Shown here: positions 8,038 through 17,448 of the stretch, piece by piece
Position numbering within the stretch: the first letter of the stretch is position 1
Layout of the letters: every line of letters starts with the position of its first letter
Origin: JAFKFH01 sp017307375
GTDB taxonomy: Bacteria; Pseudomonadota; Alphaproteobacteria; Ferrovibrionales; Ferrovibrionaceae
Assembly (NCBI GenBank): GCA_965229335.1
Contig: OZ245874.1
Coordinates: forward strand, 2,356,001-2,420,000
Length of the DNA: 64,000 bases
Reading direction: 5' to 3'
Translations under genes and position numbers: made by a program
Notes under the pieces: generated by a model
The model's database searches: none
Told to the model about the DNA's origin: nothing
What the model saw: the letters and a program-made list of their open reading frames with translations, nothing else

Positions 8038-10304
8038 CGACGTTTCCTGACGTTCTTCTTCGGCTTGGGGGCGGGCTTGCGCCCCCCGCGCGGCCCGACC
8101 CGGCCGCGCATCAGATGTTTGGGGGCCCGGGCCCGGACCTCGTCGAGGTCGCGGATCAGTTCGAGCCGCAGGCCGCCCGTGATCACGTCCGCCTCGGTCA
8201 GCCGCACCTCGACCCGGTCGCCCAAGCGGAAGCAGCGCCCGCCCTGGCGGCCGATCAGCTGGTGGCCGACCTCGTCGTGGACGTAGAAATCATCGTCGAT
8301 CTCGCCGGCCAGCACCAGCCCGTCTGCGCCGATCAGGTCGAGCTTGATGAACAGGCCGAAGCGGGTGACGCCGGAGATGCGCCCCATGAAGCTGTCACCG
8401 ACGCGGTTGGCCAGGTAGACCGCGGTGAAGCGGTCGACCGCGTCGCGCTCGGCCTGCATCGAGCGGCGCTCGGCCACCGAGATACGCTCGGCGGTGCGCT
8501 CGAACTGGTCGATGTCGGCCTGCGACAGGCCGCCGTCGCCGAGCTTGCAGCCGGTGATCAGCGCACGATGGACCAGCACGTCGGCATAGCGCCGGATCGG
8601 CGAGGTGAAATGGGCGTAGGACCGCAGCGAGAGGCCGAAATGGCCGAGGTTCTCGGGCCCGTAATAGGCCTGGGTCTGGCTGCGCAGGATGACCTCGTTG
8701 ATCATCTGGCCGTTCGGCAGTTCGCGGGCACGGGCCAGCACCCGGTTGAACGCCGCCGTCGTCAGCACCTGGCCCTTGGCGAAGCTGATGTCGAGGCTGT
8801 CGAGGAACTCCCGCAGCGCGTCGAGCTTCTCCTGCCCCGGCACTTCGTGGATGCGGTACATGCAGGGCTGGCGCGTCGCCTCCAGCACCTCGGCCGCGGC
8901 GACGTTGGCCAGGATCATCATGTCCTCGATCAGCCGGTGGCTGTCGAAGCGTTCGCGCAGGCGGATTTCCTCGATGAAACCGTCGCGGCCGATGATCACC
9001 TTGCGCTCGGGCAGGTCGAGGTCGAGTGGGGCGCGCCGGTCGCGCGCCTTCGACAGCGCGGCATAGGCGCCGTAGAGCGGGCGGATCACGCTGTCCATCA
9101 GCAGGGCGCAGCGTTCGTTGGGCCGGCCGTCGATGGCTTCCTGCACCTCGCCATAGGTCAGCGACCCGAACGAGCGCATCAGCCCGCGCACGAAACGCTG
9201 GCGCAGCTTGTTGCCGTCGGCGTCGAGCCAGATATGGGCGGCAAGGCAGGCCCGGTCGACATTCTCGTGCAGCGAGCACAGGTCGCCCGACAGCTTGTCG
9301 GGCAGCATCGGCACGACCCGGTCGGGGAAGTAGGTCGAGTTGCCGCGGGCGCGGGCCTCGATATCGAGGGCCGAGCCGGGCCGGACGTAGTGGGCCACGT
9401 CGGCGATGGCGACGATCAGGTGCCAGCCGCCGGGATTCTTCGGATCGTCGTCGGGTTCGGCGAAGACCGCGTCGTCATGGTCGCGCGCATCCTCCGGATC
9501 GATCGTCACCAGCGGGACCTTGCGCAGATCCTCGCGGCTGCCGATGCGGACCGGCTTGGCCGCCTCGGCCTCGGCGATCGCCTCGGCCGGCATGGTCAGG
9601 CGAATGCCGTGCTGATGGGCGGCGATCAGGCTGAGGCTGCGGGCATCGCCGAGCGGGCCGAGCCGTTCCTTGACGCGGGCATGGGGCAGGCCGAAGGCGC
9701 GACCGGGCACGCGTTCGGCCAGCACCACCTCGCCCGGCTTGGCACCGCCCGACTGCGCGTCGGTGACGACGAACTCGTCCTTGTTGCGCCGGTCGGCCGG
9801 GCGCAGCCGGCCATGGGCGGCCCCCTTGTCGCGGCGATAGATGCCGACGATCGCCTCGGGCGCGGCCTCGACCAGCCGGATCAGCCGGCCGTCATAGGCG
9901 TTGGTGCCGGACTTGCGCAGGCGGGCCAAGAGGCGGTCGCCGATGCCGATGCGGCCGAGATCGCGGCCATCGTCGGTCAGCAGGATGCGGGGCGCCGCCT
10001 CCTCGTGGCGCCAGTCGACCGGCTGGGCGATCAGCTCGCCGTCCAGCGTGATGTCGACGACGTCGACCAGGCACATTTCCGGCAGCGTGCCGGCCGGAGC
10101 CAGCCTGCGGCCATGGCCGCGATCGACCAGCCCCTCGGCCTCCAGCGCCTTCAGCTCGGCCTTCAGCCAGATCCGGTTCTCGGCCCCGATGTGAAAGGCC
10201 CGGGCGATCTCGCGCTTGGTGACCGCGCCCGGGTTCTCCTTGATATAGTCGATCAGCTGCTGCCGGGTCGGCAGCGGGGCGGTTCCCTTGCGCTTGACCG
10301 TCAC
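8034..10304 (-). CDS. rnr: Ribonuclease R
   Basis: A 756-residue 3'-5' exoribonuclease. An N-terminal winged-helix domain is followed by cold-shock folds, the RNB catalytic domain (TIDPEDARDHDDAVF, YFPDRVVPMLP, HFTSPIRRYADV) and an S1 domain. The C-terminal tail is very basic (KPAPKPKKNVRKRR) and helps bind structured RNA. The four conserved Asp of the RNB centre are within the DPEDARDHDDA segment. The GTG start overlaps the topA stop (GTGA). topA-rnr linkage is common in alphaproteobacteria. Confidence 0.96.
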   Translation of the reverse strand: MTVKRKGTAPLPTRQQLIDYIKENPGAVTKREIARAFHIGAENRIWLKAELKALEAEGLVDRGHGRRLAPAGTLPEMCLVDVVDITLDGELIAQPVDWRHEEAAPRILLTDDGRDLGRIGIGDRLLARLRKSGTNAYDGRLIRLVEAAPEAIVGIYRRDKGAAHGRLRPADRRNKDEFVVTDAQSGGAKPGEVVLAERVPGRAFGLPHARVKERLGPLGDARSLSLIAAHQHGIRLTMPAEAIAEAEAAKPVRIGSREDLRKVPLVTIDPEDARDHDDAVFAEPDDDPKNPGGWHLIVAIADVAHYVRPGSALDIEARARGNSTYFPDRVVPMLPDKLSGDLCSLHENVDRACLAAHIWLDADGNKLRQRFVRGLMRSFGSLTYGEVQEAIDGRPNERCALLMDSVIRPLYGAYAALSKARDRRAPLDLDLPERKVIIGRDGFIEEIRLRERFDSHRLIEDMMILANVAAAEVLEATRQPCMYRIHEVPGQEKLDALREFLDSLDISFAKGQVLTTAAFNRVLARARELPNGQMINEVILRSQTQAYYGPENLGHFGLSLRSYAHFTSPIRRYADVLVHRALITGCKLGDGGLSQADIDQFERTAERISVAERRSMQAERDAVDRFTAVYLANRVGDSFMGRISGVTRFGLFIKLDLIGADGLVLAGEIDDDFYVHDEVGHQLIGRQGGRCFRLGDRVEVRLTEADVITGGLRLELIRDLDEVRARAPKHLMRGRVGPRGGRKPAPKPKKNVRKRR

Positions 10305-13024
10305 GCCGCCGACTTCGCCTTGGGTGTCGCAGCCTTCTTGGCGGCCGCCTTCTTCGGGGCCGCCTTCTTGGCCGCGGCCTTTTTCGGCGCGGCCTCGGCG
10401 CCCTCGGCCTTCGCCGCGGTCTTCTTGGCGGCCGCCTTCTTCGCCGCCGGCTTCTTGGCGGCGCCGGCCCGTGCGGCCAGCAGCGGCAGCGCCTGTTCCA
10501 GCGTGATCGCCTCGGCCGCCATCTCCTTGGGCAGCGTCGCGTTGACGCCGCCATGGCGGACATAGGGACCGTAGCGGCCGGCCATCACCTCGACCGCGCC
10601 ACCCTCGGGGTGGTCGCCCAGCACCCGCAGCGGCGTCTGGCCGGCCTGGCGGCCGCGGCCGGGCTTGGCGGCGGCCTCGGCGATCAGCGTGACCGCGCGG
10701 TTCAGCCCGATCTCGATCGCCTCGTCGACCGAGGCGAGGCGGACATACTTGCCGTCATGTTCCAGGAACGGGCCGAACCGCCCCTGGCCGGCGGTGATCA
10801 CCTTGCCGCTTTCGGGATGCACCCCGACCTCGCGCGGCAGCGCCAGCATGCGCAGCGCGAAGGCGAGATCGACTTCCTCCAGCGGCTTCGATTTCGGGAT
10901 CGAGGCGCGCCTGGGCTTCTCCTTGCCCTCGGGTTCGCCGAGCTGCAGGTAGTGTCCGAACGGCCCCTTGCGCAGCGTGATCATCTGCCCGGTCCCGGGA
11001 TCGGGGCCCAGTTCGACCGGGCCGTCGGCGGCGATGCCCGATTCGGCCTCGCCGGTACCGACCTGCAGCGGCCGGGTATAGCGGCATTCGGGATAGCGCG
11101 AGCAGCCGATGAAGGCGCCCATGCGGCCGAGCTTGATGCCCAGCCGCCCTTCGCCGCAGGTCGGGCAGGTGCGCGGATCGGCCCCGTCCTCGCGGACGGG
11201 GAAGAAATGCGGCCCGAGATATTCGTCGATGACGCGCAGCGTTTCCGACCGCGTGCCGATCGCCTCGTCGATGAACTTGATCGCTTCGTCGACCGCGAGC
11301 AGCTTGCCGTCCGGGCCTTCCTCGACCCCGTGCTTGGCGAAATCGCGCCAGAATTCGCGCAGCACCGTCTTCCAGTCGGCGCGCTGGCCCGAAATGTCGT
11401 CGAGCCGCTCTTCCAGCTGGGCGGTGAAGTCGTAGGTGAAGTAGCGGTCGAAGAAATTGTTGAGGAAGGCGGTGACCAGGCGGCCGGCATCCTCGGGGAT
11501 GAAGCGCTTCTGGTCGAGCCGGGCGTAACCCCGGGTGCGCAGCACCTCCAGGATCGCGGCATAGGTCGACGGCCGGCCGATGCCGAGTTCCTCCAGCCGC
11601 TTGACCAGGCTGGCCTCGGTATAGCGCGGCGGCGGTTCGGTGAAATGCTGCTCGGGCCGCACCGCTTCGCGGGTCAGCTTGTCGCCGGCGGCCAGCTTGG
11701 GCAGGCGGTTGGCATCCTCGTCGCCGGCGCGATCGTCGGCGCCTTCCTCGTAGAGCTTGAGGAAGCCGGCGAACAGCAGCACCGAGCCGGTGGCGCGCAG
11801 GCCGAGCTTGCCCGCCGCATCGGTCACCTCGACCGTGGTGCGCTCGAAATCGGCCGATTCCATCTGGCTGGCGATCGCCCGCTTCCAGATCAGCTCGTAC
11901 AGCCGGAACTGGTCGGGATCGAGGCGGCCGCGCACGTCTTCGGGGCGGCGGCGGAAATCGGTCGGGCGCACCGCCTCGTGCGCTTCCTGGGCATTCTTGG
12001 CCTTGGCCGAATAGCTGCGCGGTTTTTCGGGCACGAAACGGTCGCCGAATTCGGCGCCGATGACGCTGCGGGCCAGGGTGATGGCCTCGTCGGCCATCTG
12101 CACGCCGTCGGTCCGCATATAGGTGATCAGGCCGACGACCTCGCCGCCGACATCGACGCCTTCATAGAGGCGCTGGGCGATCTGCATCGCCTGCTTGGCC
12201 GAAAAGCCCAGCTTGCGCGAGGCTTCCTGCTGCAGGGTCGAGGTGGTGAAGGGCGGGGCGGGGTGGCGCTTGGCCGGCTTGACCGTGACGTCGGCGACGC
12301 GGAACTGCGCATCGTTCAGCCGCGCGGCGATGGCGCGGGCCGCGGCCTCGTTGGCCAGGTCGAACTTGTCGAGGCGGGCGCCGTCGACCTGGGCCAGCCG
12401 CGCGCTGAACGACTGGGCGCCGGCGCCGAGATCGACGTCGATCGTCCAGTATTCGCGGGCCTTGAAGGCTTCGATCTCGGTCTCGCGCTCGCAGATCAGA
12501 CGCAGCGCCACCGACTGCACCCGGCCGGCCGACTTGGCGCCGGGCAGCTTGCGCCACAGCAGCGGTGACAGGGTGAAGCCGACGAGATAGTCGAGCGCCC
12601 GGCGCGCCTGCTGGGCGTTGACCAGGTCCATGTCGACGTCGCGCGGGTTCTTCAGCGCCTGGGTGACGGCCGACTTGGTGATTTCGTTGAAGACGATGCG
12701 CTTGATGTCGACGCCCTTCAGCGCCTTGCGCTGGGCCAGCGATTCCAGCACATGCCAGGAAATCGCCTCGCCCTCGCGATCCGGGTCGGTCGCCAGATAG
12801 AGATGCGAGGCGCCCTTGACCGCATCGGCGATCGCCTTCAGATGCTTGGCCGAGCGCGGATCGACCTCGTAGGTCATCGAAAAGTCGTCGTCCGGCCGCA
12901 CCGAGCCATCCTTGGCCGGCAGGTCGCGGACATGCCCGTAGGACGCCAGCACCTTGAAGCCGCTGCCCAGGTATTTCTCGATGGTCTTGGCCTTGGCCGG
13001 GCTTTCGACGACGACGACATCCAT
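10301..13024 (-). CDS. topA: DNA topoisomerase I
   Basis: A 907-residue type IA topoisomerase. The N-terminal TOPRIM domain (VVVVESPAKAKTIEKYLG, ATDPDREGEAI) is followed by the active-site Tyr motif (GLITYMRTDGVQM). A Zn-ribbon (CPTCGEGRLG, GCSRYPECRY) and topoisomerase C-terminal repeats come next. The last ~55 residues are a Lys/Ala/Pro-rich histone-H1-like tail. The ATG at 13024 gives the canonical MDVVVVESPAKA start. In most relatives topA follows dprA directly; here the CRISPR-Cas locus of about 13 kb lies between them. Confidence 0.97.
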   Translation of the reverse strand: MDVVVVESPAKAKTIEKYLGSGFKVLASYGHVRDLPAKDGSVRPDDDFSMTYEVDPRSAKHLKAIADAVKGASHLYLATDPDREGEAISWHVLESLAQRKALKGVDIKRIVFNEITKSAVTQALKNPRDVDMDLVNAQQARRALDYLVGFTLSPLLWRKLPGAKSAGRVQSVALRLICERETEIEAFKAREYWTIDVDLGAGAQSFSARLAQVDGARLDKFDLANEAAARAIAARLNDAQFRVADVTVKPAKRHPAPPFTTSTLQQEASRKLGFSAKQAMQIAQRLYEGVDVGGEVVGLITYMRTDGVQMADEAITLARSVIGAEFGDRFVPEKPRSYSAKAKNAQEAHEAVRPTDFRRRPEDVRGRLDPDQFRLYELIWKRAIASQMESADFERTTVEVTDAAGKLGLRATGSVLLFAGFLKLYEEGADDRAGDEDANRLPKLAAGDKLTREAVRPEQHFTEPPPRYTEASLVKRLEELGIGRPSTYAAILEVLRTRGYARLDQKRFIPEDAGRLVTAFLNNFFDRYFTYDFTAQLEERLDDISGQRADWKTVLREFWRDFAKHGVEEGPDGKLLAVDEAIKFIDEAIGTRSETLRVIDEYLGPHFFPVREDGADPRTCPTCGEGRLGIKLGRMGAFIGCSRYPECRYTRPLQVGTGEAESGIAADGPVELGPDPGTGQMITLRKGPFGHYLQLGEPEGKEKPRRASIPKSKPLEEVDLAFALRMLALPREVGVHPESGKVITAGQGRFGPFLEHDGKYVRLASVDEAIEIGLNRAVTLIAEAAAKPGRGRQAGQTPLRVLGDHPEGGAVEVMAGRYGPYVRHGGVNATLPKEMAAEAITLEQALPLLAARAGAAKKPAAKKAAAKKTAAKAEGAEAAPKKAAAKKAAPKKAAAKKAATPKAKSAA

Positions 13025-13048
13025 GTTCAATTCAACCCGCGTAACCAA

Positions 13049-13425
13049 TCTCTGCGCCTGCTCGGCGGAGCCTGGAACATGGTCAAAACCGCCCGAAGAG
13101 TCAAATGCGGTGCGATATGGTCGTCACCAGATGTCAAGAACCATCTTCCGGTAGTGCGCGCTTCGGCCGACGAAACGGGCCTTGCGTCGCGGCTTCGGCG
13201 GCCAGGGCTGCGCGCGGGCGCGACATGGTGCCGCATCCGCGGCTCAGCCAGGAAAGCGACAGGTGGCCCGGCGCCTGTCTCCCGGCTCCAGGGCCGACGC
13301 GTCTCCGGCTGGGATGGACGTGAGCGGCCACGAAGCGTCATGCCCGCCCCGAGGCGCGTCCTTCTGCATACGTCCGGAACGAACCGCAACCGCTCACGGC
13401 GGAAGGTAGCGCCGGTCAAGTCGGC
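13049..13425. other. Gene-free stretch between topA and CRISPR array 1
   Basis: About 380 bp with no convincing gene. The small ORFs here overlap one another in several frames and lack ribosome binding sites. It must hold the promoter of topA now that dprA has been separated from it. No degenerate repeats are visible. Confidence 0.5.
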
Positions 13426-14787
13426 GCTTCAATGAGGCCGAGGCGTTTCCGCCTCGGAGAGGCAACAGCGCGACGGCCGCCGCGATCGCGACGCAGATGC
13501 TTCAATGAGGCCGAGGCGTTTCCGCCTCGGAGAGTCAACCGCCACCTACAGTTCGGTATGATGATCCGGTTACGCTTCAATGAGGCCGAGGCGTTTCCGC
13601 CTCGGAGAGGGCGGCGACGTCCATGCATGTCGCGTTCCTGACCGACGCTTCAATGAGGCCGAGGCGTTTCCGCCTCGGATAGAGAGCCAGGCCGAGCTGG
13701 AACAGCACGAGGCCGAGCGGCTTCAATGAGGCCGAGGCGTTTCCGCCTCGGATAGAGAGCCAGGCCGAGCTGGAACAGCACGAGGCCGAGCGGCTTCAAT
13801 GAGGCCGAGGCGTTTCCGCCTCGGATAGGCCCTTGCCGGCCGAGAGTGTCGGGGCGCCGGAACCGCTTCAATGAGGCCGAGGCGTTTCCGCCTCGGATAG
13901 GATCCCGTCCTACAAGCGGATGTGTATCTGCATCCTGAAGCTTCAATGAGGCCGAGGCGTTTCCGCCTCGGATAGGGGTCGGTGTCCAGGTCCCGTTGAC
14001 CAGCACGTTCTCGCTTCAATGAGGCCGAGGCGTTTCCGCCTCGGATAGCGTGATCGACAGCGTGGTCAAGGCCGACGCCCCTGAGCTTCAATGAGGCCGA
14101 GGCGTTTCCGCCTCGGATAGGCTCTCCGACGAGACGAAGACGTACCTTCGGCAGGAGAAGCTTCAATGAGGCCGAGGCGTTTCCGCCTCGGATAGCGGCG
14201 TCGTGGGTCCTCACGATCGGGACCGGCGGTGCCAGGCTTCAATGAGGCCGAGGCGTTTCCGCCTCGGATAGATTTTGCGACCGTCAGAAGCCGAAAAAGC
14301 CGAACGCGCTTCAATGAGGCCGAGGCGTTTCCGCCTCGGATAGCGCGTCGGCGGCGAGGACATCGCGGAGATCATGGTGAGGCTTCAATGAGGCCGAGGC
14401 GTTTCCGCCTCGGATAGCCATCAATGCTCAGGTACAGCCCAGGTCCATCGTCGTCGCTTCAATGAGGCCGAGGCGTTTCCGCCTCGGATAGGGGCGGCGA
14501 CGTGTTCGACGCTCAGGCGATGTACTCGCTTCAATGAGGCCGAGGCGTTTCCGCCTCGGATAGCTGGGATGCACTGGAAGCGCAGTCAATTAAAGATTTG
14601 CAGCTTCAATGAGGCCGAGGCGTTTCCGCCTCGGATAGGGCGTGACGTCGCTGGTTGCCACCGGCTGCCCGGTCGGGCTTCAATGAGGCCGAGGCGTTTC
14701 CGCCTCGGATAGAAGTACTTCCGGCGGAAGGTGAATCGATCCCTCCGCGCCGCTTCAATGAGGCCGAGGCGTTTCCGCCTCGGATAG
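13426..14787 (-). CRISPR. CRISPR array 1: 19 repeats, 18 spacers
   Basis: Repeats are 36 bp, beginning GCTTCAATGAGG on the plus strand, with an internal hairpin of CCGAGGCG, loop TTTC, then CGCCTCGG. Spacers are 36-40 bp. Repeats at 13426, 13499 and 13574 end GGAGAG; the other sixteen end GGATAG. The array is read on the minus strand: the leader lies at the right end, and in that orientation repeats end ATTGAAGC, a typical 8-nt crRNA 5' handle. Spacers 4 and 5 (13683-13719 and 13756-13792) are identical. The left end (leader-distal) keeps the GGAGAG form found throughout array 2. Confidence 0.98.
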
Positions 14788-15011
14788 AGCCAGCTTATAC
14801 GCCCTTGATCGGCTTGGCAAATTCGGCACGTTTTCGAGCGGTTCCCCGCGAACGGTCGAATCCGGGACCGACGGTTGCGCGTTCGATCTGTTCACCATGT
14901 CAAAGAACGAGTGTTTTCAGACACTTGCCCGGATTCGAGCGACCCCCGGGTTTTGCGCGTTACCAAGCCGCTCGAATCGGGTCGGCAGCCAGTATGCAGC
15001 CAGGCCGTCGA
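14788..15011 (-). promoter_or_regulatory. Leader of CRISPR array 1
   Basis: This stretch of about 220 bp between the last repeat and the DHH gene shares blocks with the region right of array 2 at identical distances from the last repeat: CAAATTCG(G/C)CACGTTTTCG at +31, ATGTCAAAG at +110 and GATTCGAGCGACCCCC at +145. Equal spacing without net insertion or deletion marks a conserved leader, which should hold the array promoter (minus strand) and the spacer-integration signal. The cas operon runs into it from the right. Confidence 0.85.
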
Positions 15012-15821
15012 TCAGGCGAGCCGCGATTCCAGCAGGGCGACAATGTCGGTTTCGCCAGGGCCGCGGTCGCGCGTCGTTCCCCAGAAACCGTCGGCGGGCA
15101 GGTTGCCGCCATACCACCCGCCGGGAAACGCATCGGCCAGCGCCGCGACGAGGCGGCCGTCGCCGCTGAACGCGTATTCGTTCGGCGACGTCACGAGCAG
15201 GTTTTCGAAACCGGGGCCGCCATGGCTCGGGTCGAGCCAGTCGCTGACCGGCGCGACGCGGTCATGCGGCAGGCGTACCAGCACGAGCCGGCCGGCCGCC
15301 ACCGATCGGCGGGCGGCAAGTGCAGCCAGGGCCTCGGCTTCCTCGCCGGTGGTGATACCCTGGGCGGCACGATCGGCGCGGCGGATCGCGACGATTTCGT
15401 CGGCCGAGGCGCCGGCCGCCTCCAGCCCGCGGATGGCGCCGCGGTCGTTGGCGGCCACGAGGGCGAGACGGCGGTTCCAGTCGTGCCGGCGATCCAGCCC
15501 GAGCAGGTCGAAGACCTGCTCGAGCGACGTCGGCCGGTTCGCGCCCGCCGCCTCGCCGTGATGATCGACGAATCGCAGCCGCGCCCGGTCGATGCCGTCA
15601 GGCAGATCGTCTGGCAGTTCCACCAGGACCGGGCGCCGTCCGGCTGCCAGACTTGCCTCGATTTCGGGCAGATAGGCGGAAGCCTTGGCGGTATCCCAGC
15701 GGAGCCCGCGATCATGCGTGCGGCCAGGCGCGTGACGCGCCAGCAACTCGCCGATCACCACCATTTCGAGATCGGCGCCGCCGAGGAAATATTCGTCGCT
15801 GGTGGACGGTCTATGGGACAT
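15012..15821 (-). CDS. DHH-family phosphodiesterase-like protein, CRISPR accessory (NrN-like)
   Basis: A 269-residue protein with VDHHGE (DHH at 86-88), a further metal-ligand-like Asp in VAANDRG (D126), and a C-terminal GGNLPADGFWG (238-248) at the place where DHHA1 domains carry a GGH..A.G motif. This is the layout of NrnA/NrN phosphodiesterases that degrade short oligonucleotides. In type III loci with a CorA effector, an NrN-type enzyme cleaves the SAM-AMP second messenger and switches the response off; that role is inferred here from the neighbour CorA-like gene 7 bp upstream. It is the last gene of the operon. The overall sequence is divergent, so function is not certain. Confidence 0.7.
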   Translation of the reverse strand: MSHRPSTSDEYFLGGADLEMVVIGELLARHAPGRTHDRGLRWDTAKASAYLPEIEASLAAGRRPVLVELPDDLPDGIDRARLRFVDHHGEAAGANRPTSLEQVFDLLGLDRRHDWNRRLALVAANDRGAIRGLEAAGASADEIVAIRRADRAAQGITTGEEAEALAALAARRSVAAGRLVLVRLPHDRVAPVSDWLDPSHGGPGFENLLVTSPNEYAFSGDGRLVAALADAFPGGWYGGNLPADGFWGTTRDRGPGETDIVALLESRLA

Positions 15822-15828
15822 GGACTTG

Positions 15829-17448
15829 TCACTTGCCGCGATCAGAGAGCCATCGCCTCGATAAGAGGATCAGCACTGGTAACACGAAGATCAGGGCCAT
15901 CAGCACATAGTTGGTCCACGGCCTGACGAAGATCCAGCCCAGGCCGAGAAAATCCCGAATGCCGATGGCATCCCGTACCAGTATGTCTGCACCATACAGC
16001 CCGACAAATAGCGCGAGCGGCGCCAGGATCGTAGCAATCAGGGTCAGCTTCCTGCCTTCATCGGCGATCCTCGTGTTCTGATCCGTGATCTCGGCGGTCC
16101 GCCGCGCCTCGATGTACTCGTAGACGCCCGCGACCTTGCCCTGCACCTGCGCAAACAGCCGGCCGGTGTCGAGATGGGTATTCCACAGGGCCGAGAGCCG
16201 GCGGGCCTGCATCTGGTTGCTGACTTCGGGAAACCAGTAATGGTTGGTGAATTGCAGGAAGCTGCGGTGGATGCGTTCGATGCCGGCGGCAAAGGCGGCG
16301 AAGTCGCCGTTGGCGGAATAGGTCTGCATCACTTCCGACAGGTCGCCCTCGATCGCCAGCAGCGCGGCGTTCTGAAAATGCGCGATCAGGCCGAGCTGGA
16401 GGTAATGTCGGCGAAAATGCTCCTGGATCACCGGCACGAAGAACCCATCGGCCATGCCTTCGTCATGCAGGCCGGTGACGACGAAGGCGAAGCCGGAGCA
16501 CAGGTAGCGTGTCGTCATCGAGCGATGCGTGCCGTCGGGCGCGGGGTGCCAATGGGCGTCGTAGCAGAAGCGTTCGGCAAAACCGCTCAGAAAGGCCGGC
16601 GCATAGGGCATCTCGTCGCGCGCCCCCGGGCCGTCGGCGAAGCAGAGGCGGGCGAAGTCGCCCTCGGTGAGGGCGCGGGGATCGCGGAAGGCCAGCCAGG
16701 CCATCAACGGCATGCGCTCGTCGAGGATCTGGCCGAAGCCCACGCCATCGCCGTTGAGCGGTACGGGCTTCAGCGGCGCCATCAGATGCTGCCAATGGCC
16801 AGCGACCGGCGGCTGGTGGCGGTCCGCGACGAAATCGGCGAAATCCCGCCCGCGGACAGCTGGAAACGCCACGTCGTGCCCATGCGCATCGAGCAACCGC
16901 ACGTCGTCGGGAAAGGTGCCGGATTTTTCGCCACGGAAGAACGGCGGATAGACCCGCCGCAGCCGGTCCAGCAGGATCTGCGCCTGCGCCAGATCGGCCA
17001 GCCCCTCGTCATCCGGCGCCATCGCCGCGTTCAATTCCAGCACCAGGACCGCGACGCCGACCTCGAACAGATAGAGATGCAGCTTCGCGACATCGAGGCG
17101 GATCGTGATGGGCGCATCGCCGCCGACGAACTCGAGCGCCGCTATGTCGGTGCGCCGGAACAGGCGCACGCCGCGATGCCCGCCGGGGGGCGGGTCGCCG
17201 TAGAGGAAATTGCGGACGAACGGGTGGAAATAGACAAATTCGGAGTAGCGTTCGGTGGCGTCGCTCGCGTCGCCGCGGCTGTAGAGATTGCGGGCTTCGC
17301 CCCAGACGTCATTTCCCGCGAGCAGCCCGGCGGCCGCGTCGTAGGCCTTGCGCCCGCCTTCGTCCTTGACCCGCAGCTTCACCGGCCAGATCAGGATTTC
17401 GCGGAAGCGGCACAGGCCGGGGTCGGTCGGGGGCGGCATCGCGGTCAT
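15829..17448 (-). CDS. CorA-like membrane protein, type III CRISPR accessory effector
   Basis: A 539-residue protein with a large soluble N-terminal region, a long helical stalk (about 385-465) and two membrane segments at 466-485 and 512-531, as in CorA. The GMN filter motif is absent; the matching place reads VGLYGAD. CorA-like proteins are known effectors of some type III CRISPR systems, where Cas10-made SAM-AMP opens or reshapes the membrane protein and harms the infected cell. Start ATG 17448 overlaps the stop of the upstream RAMP gene (ATGA). It is followed by the DHH-family gene, the expected off-switch. The loss of GMN argues against an ordinary Mg2+ channel. Confidence 0.8.
   Translation of the reverse strand: MTAMPPPTDPGLCRFREILIWPVKLRVKDEGGRKAYDAAAGLLAGNDVWGEARNLYSRGDASDATERYSEFVYFHPFVRNFLYGDPPPGGHRGVRLFRRTDIAALEFVGGDAPITIRLDVAKLHLYLFEVGVAVLVLELNAAMAPDDEGLADLAQAQILLDRLRRVYPPFFRGEKSGTFPDDVRLLDAHGHDVAFPAVRGRDFADFVADRHQPPVAGHWQHLMAPLKPVPLNGDGVGFGQILDERMPLMAWLAFRDPRALTEGDFARLCFADGPGARDEMPYAPAFLSGFAERFCYDAHWHPAPDGTHRSMTTRYLCSGFAFVVTGLHDEGMADGFFVPVIQEHFRRHYLQLGLIAHFQNAALLAIEGDLSEVMQTYSANGDFAAFAAGIERIHRSFLQFTNHYWFPEVSNQMQARRLSALWNTHLDTGRLFAQVQGKVAGVYEYIEARRTAEITDQNTRIADEGRKLTLIATILAPLALFVGLYGADILVRDAIGIRDFLGLGWIFVRPWTNYVLMALIFVLPVLILLSRRWLSDRGK

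Noticed and set aside
13049..13425. Small ORFs between topA and array 1
   Set aside because: They overlap in several frames, lack start signals and show no family motif.
13432..15926. ORFs running through the repeats of array 1
   Set aside because: Their products are translated repeats (NEAEAFPPR and similar) and not proteins.
15829..17448. Ordinary CorA magnesium transporter
   Set aside because: It lacks GMN and is coupled to RAMP genes; the window has a normal corA at 3380-4366.
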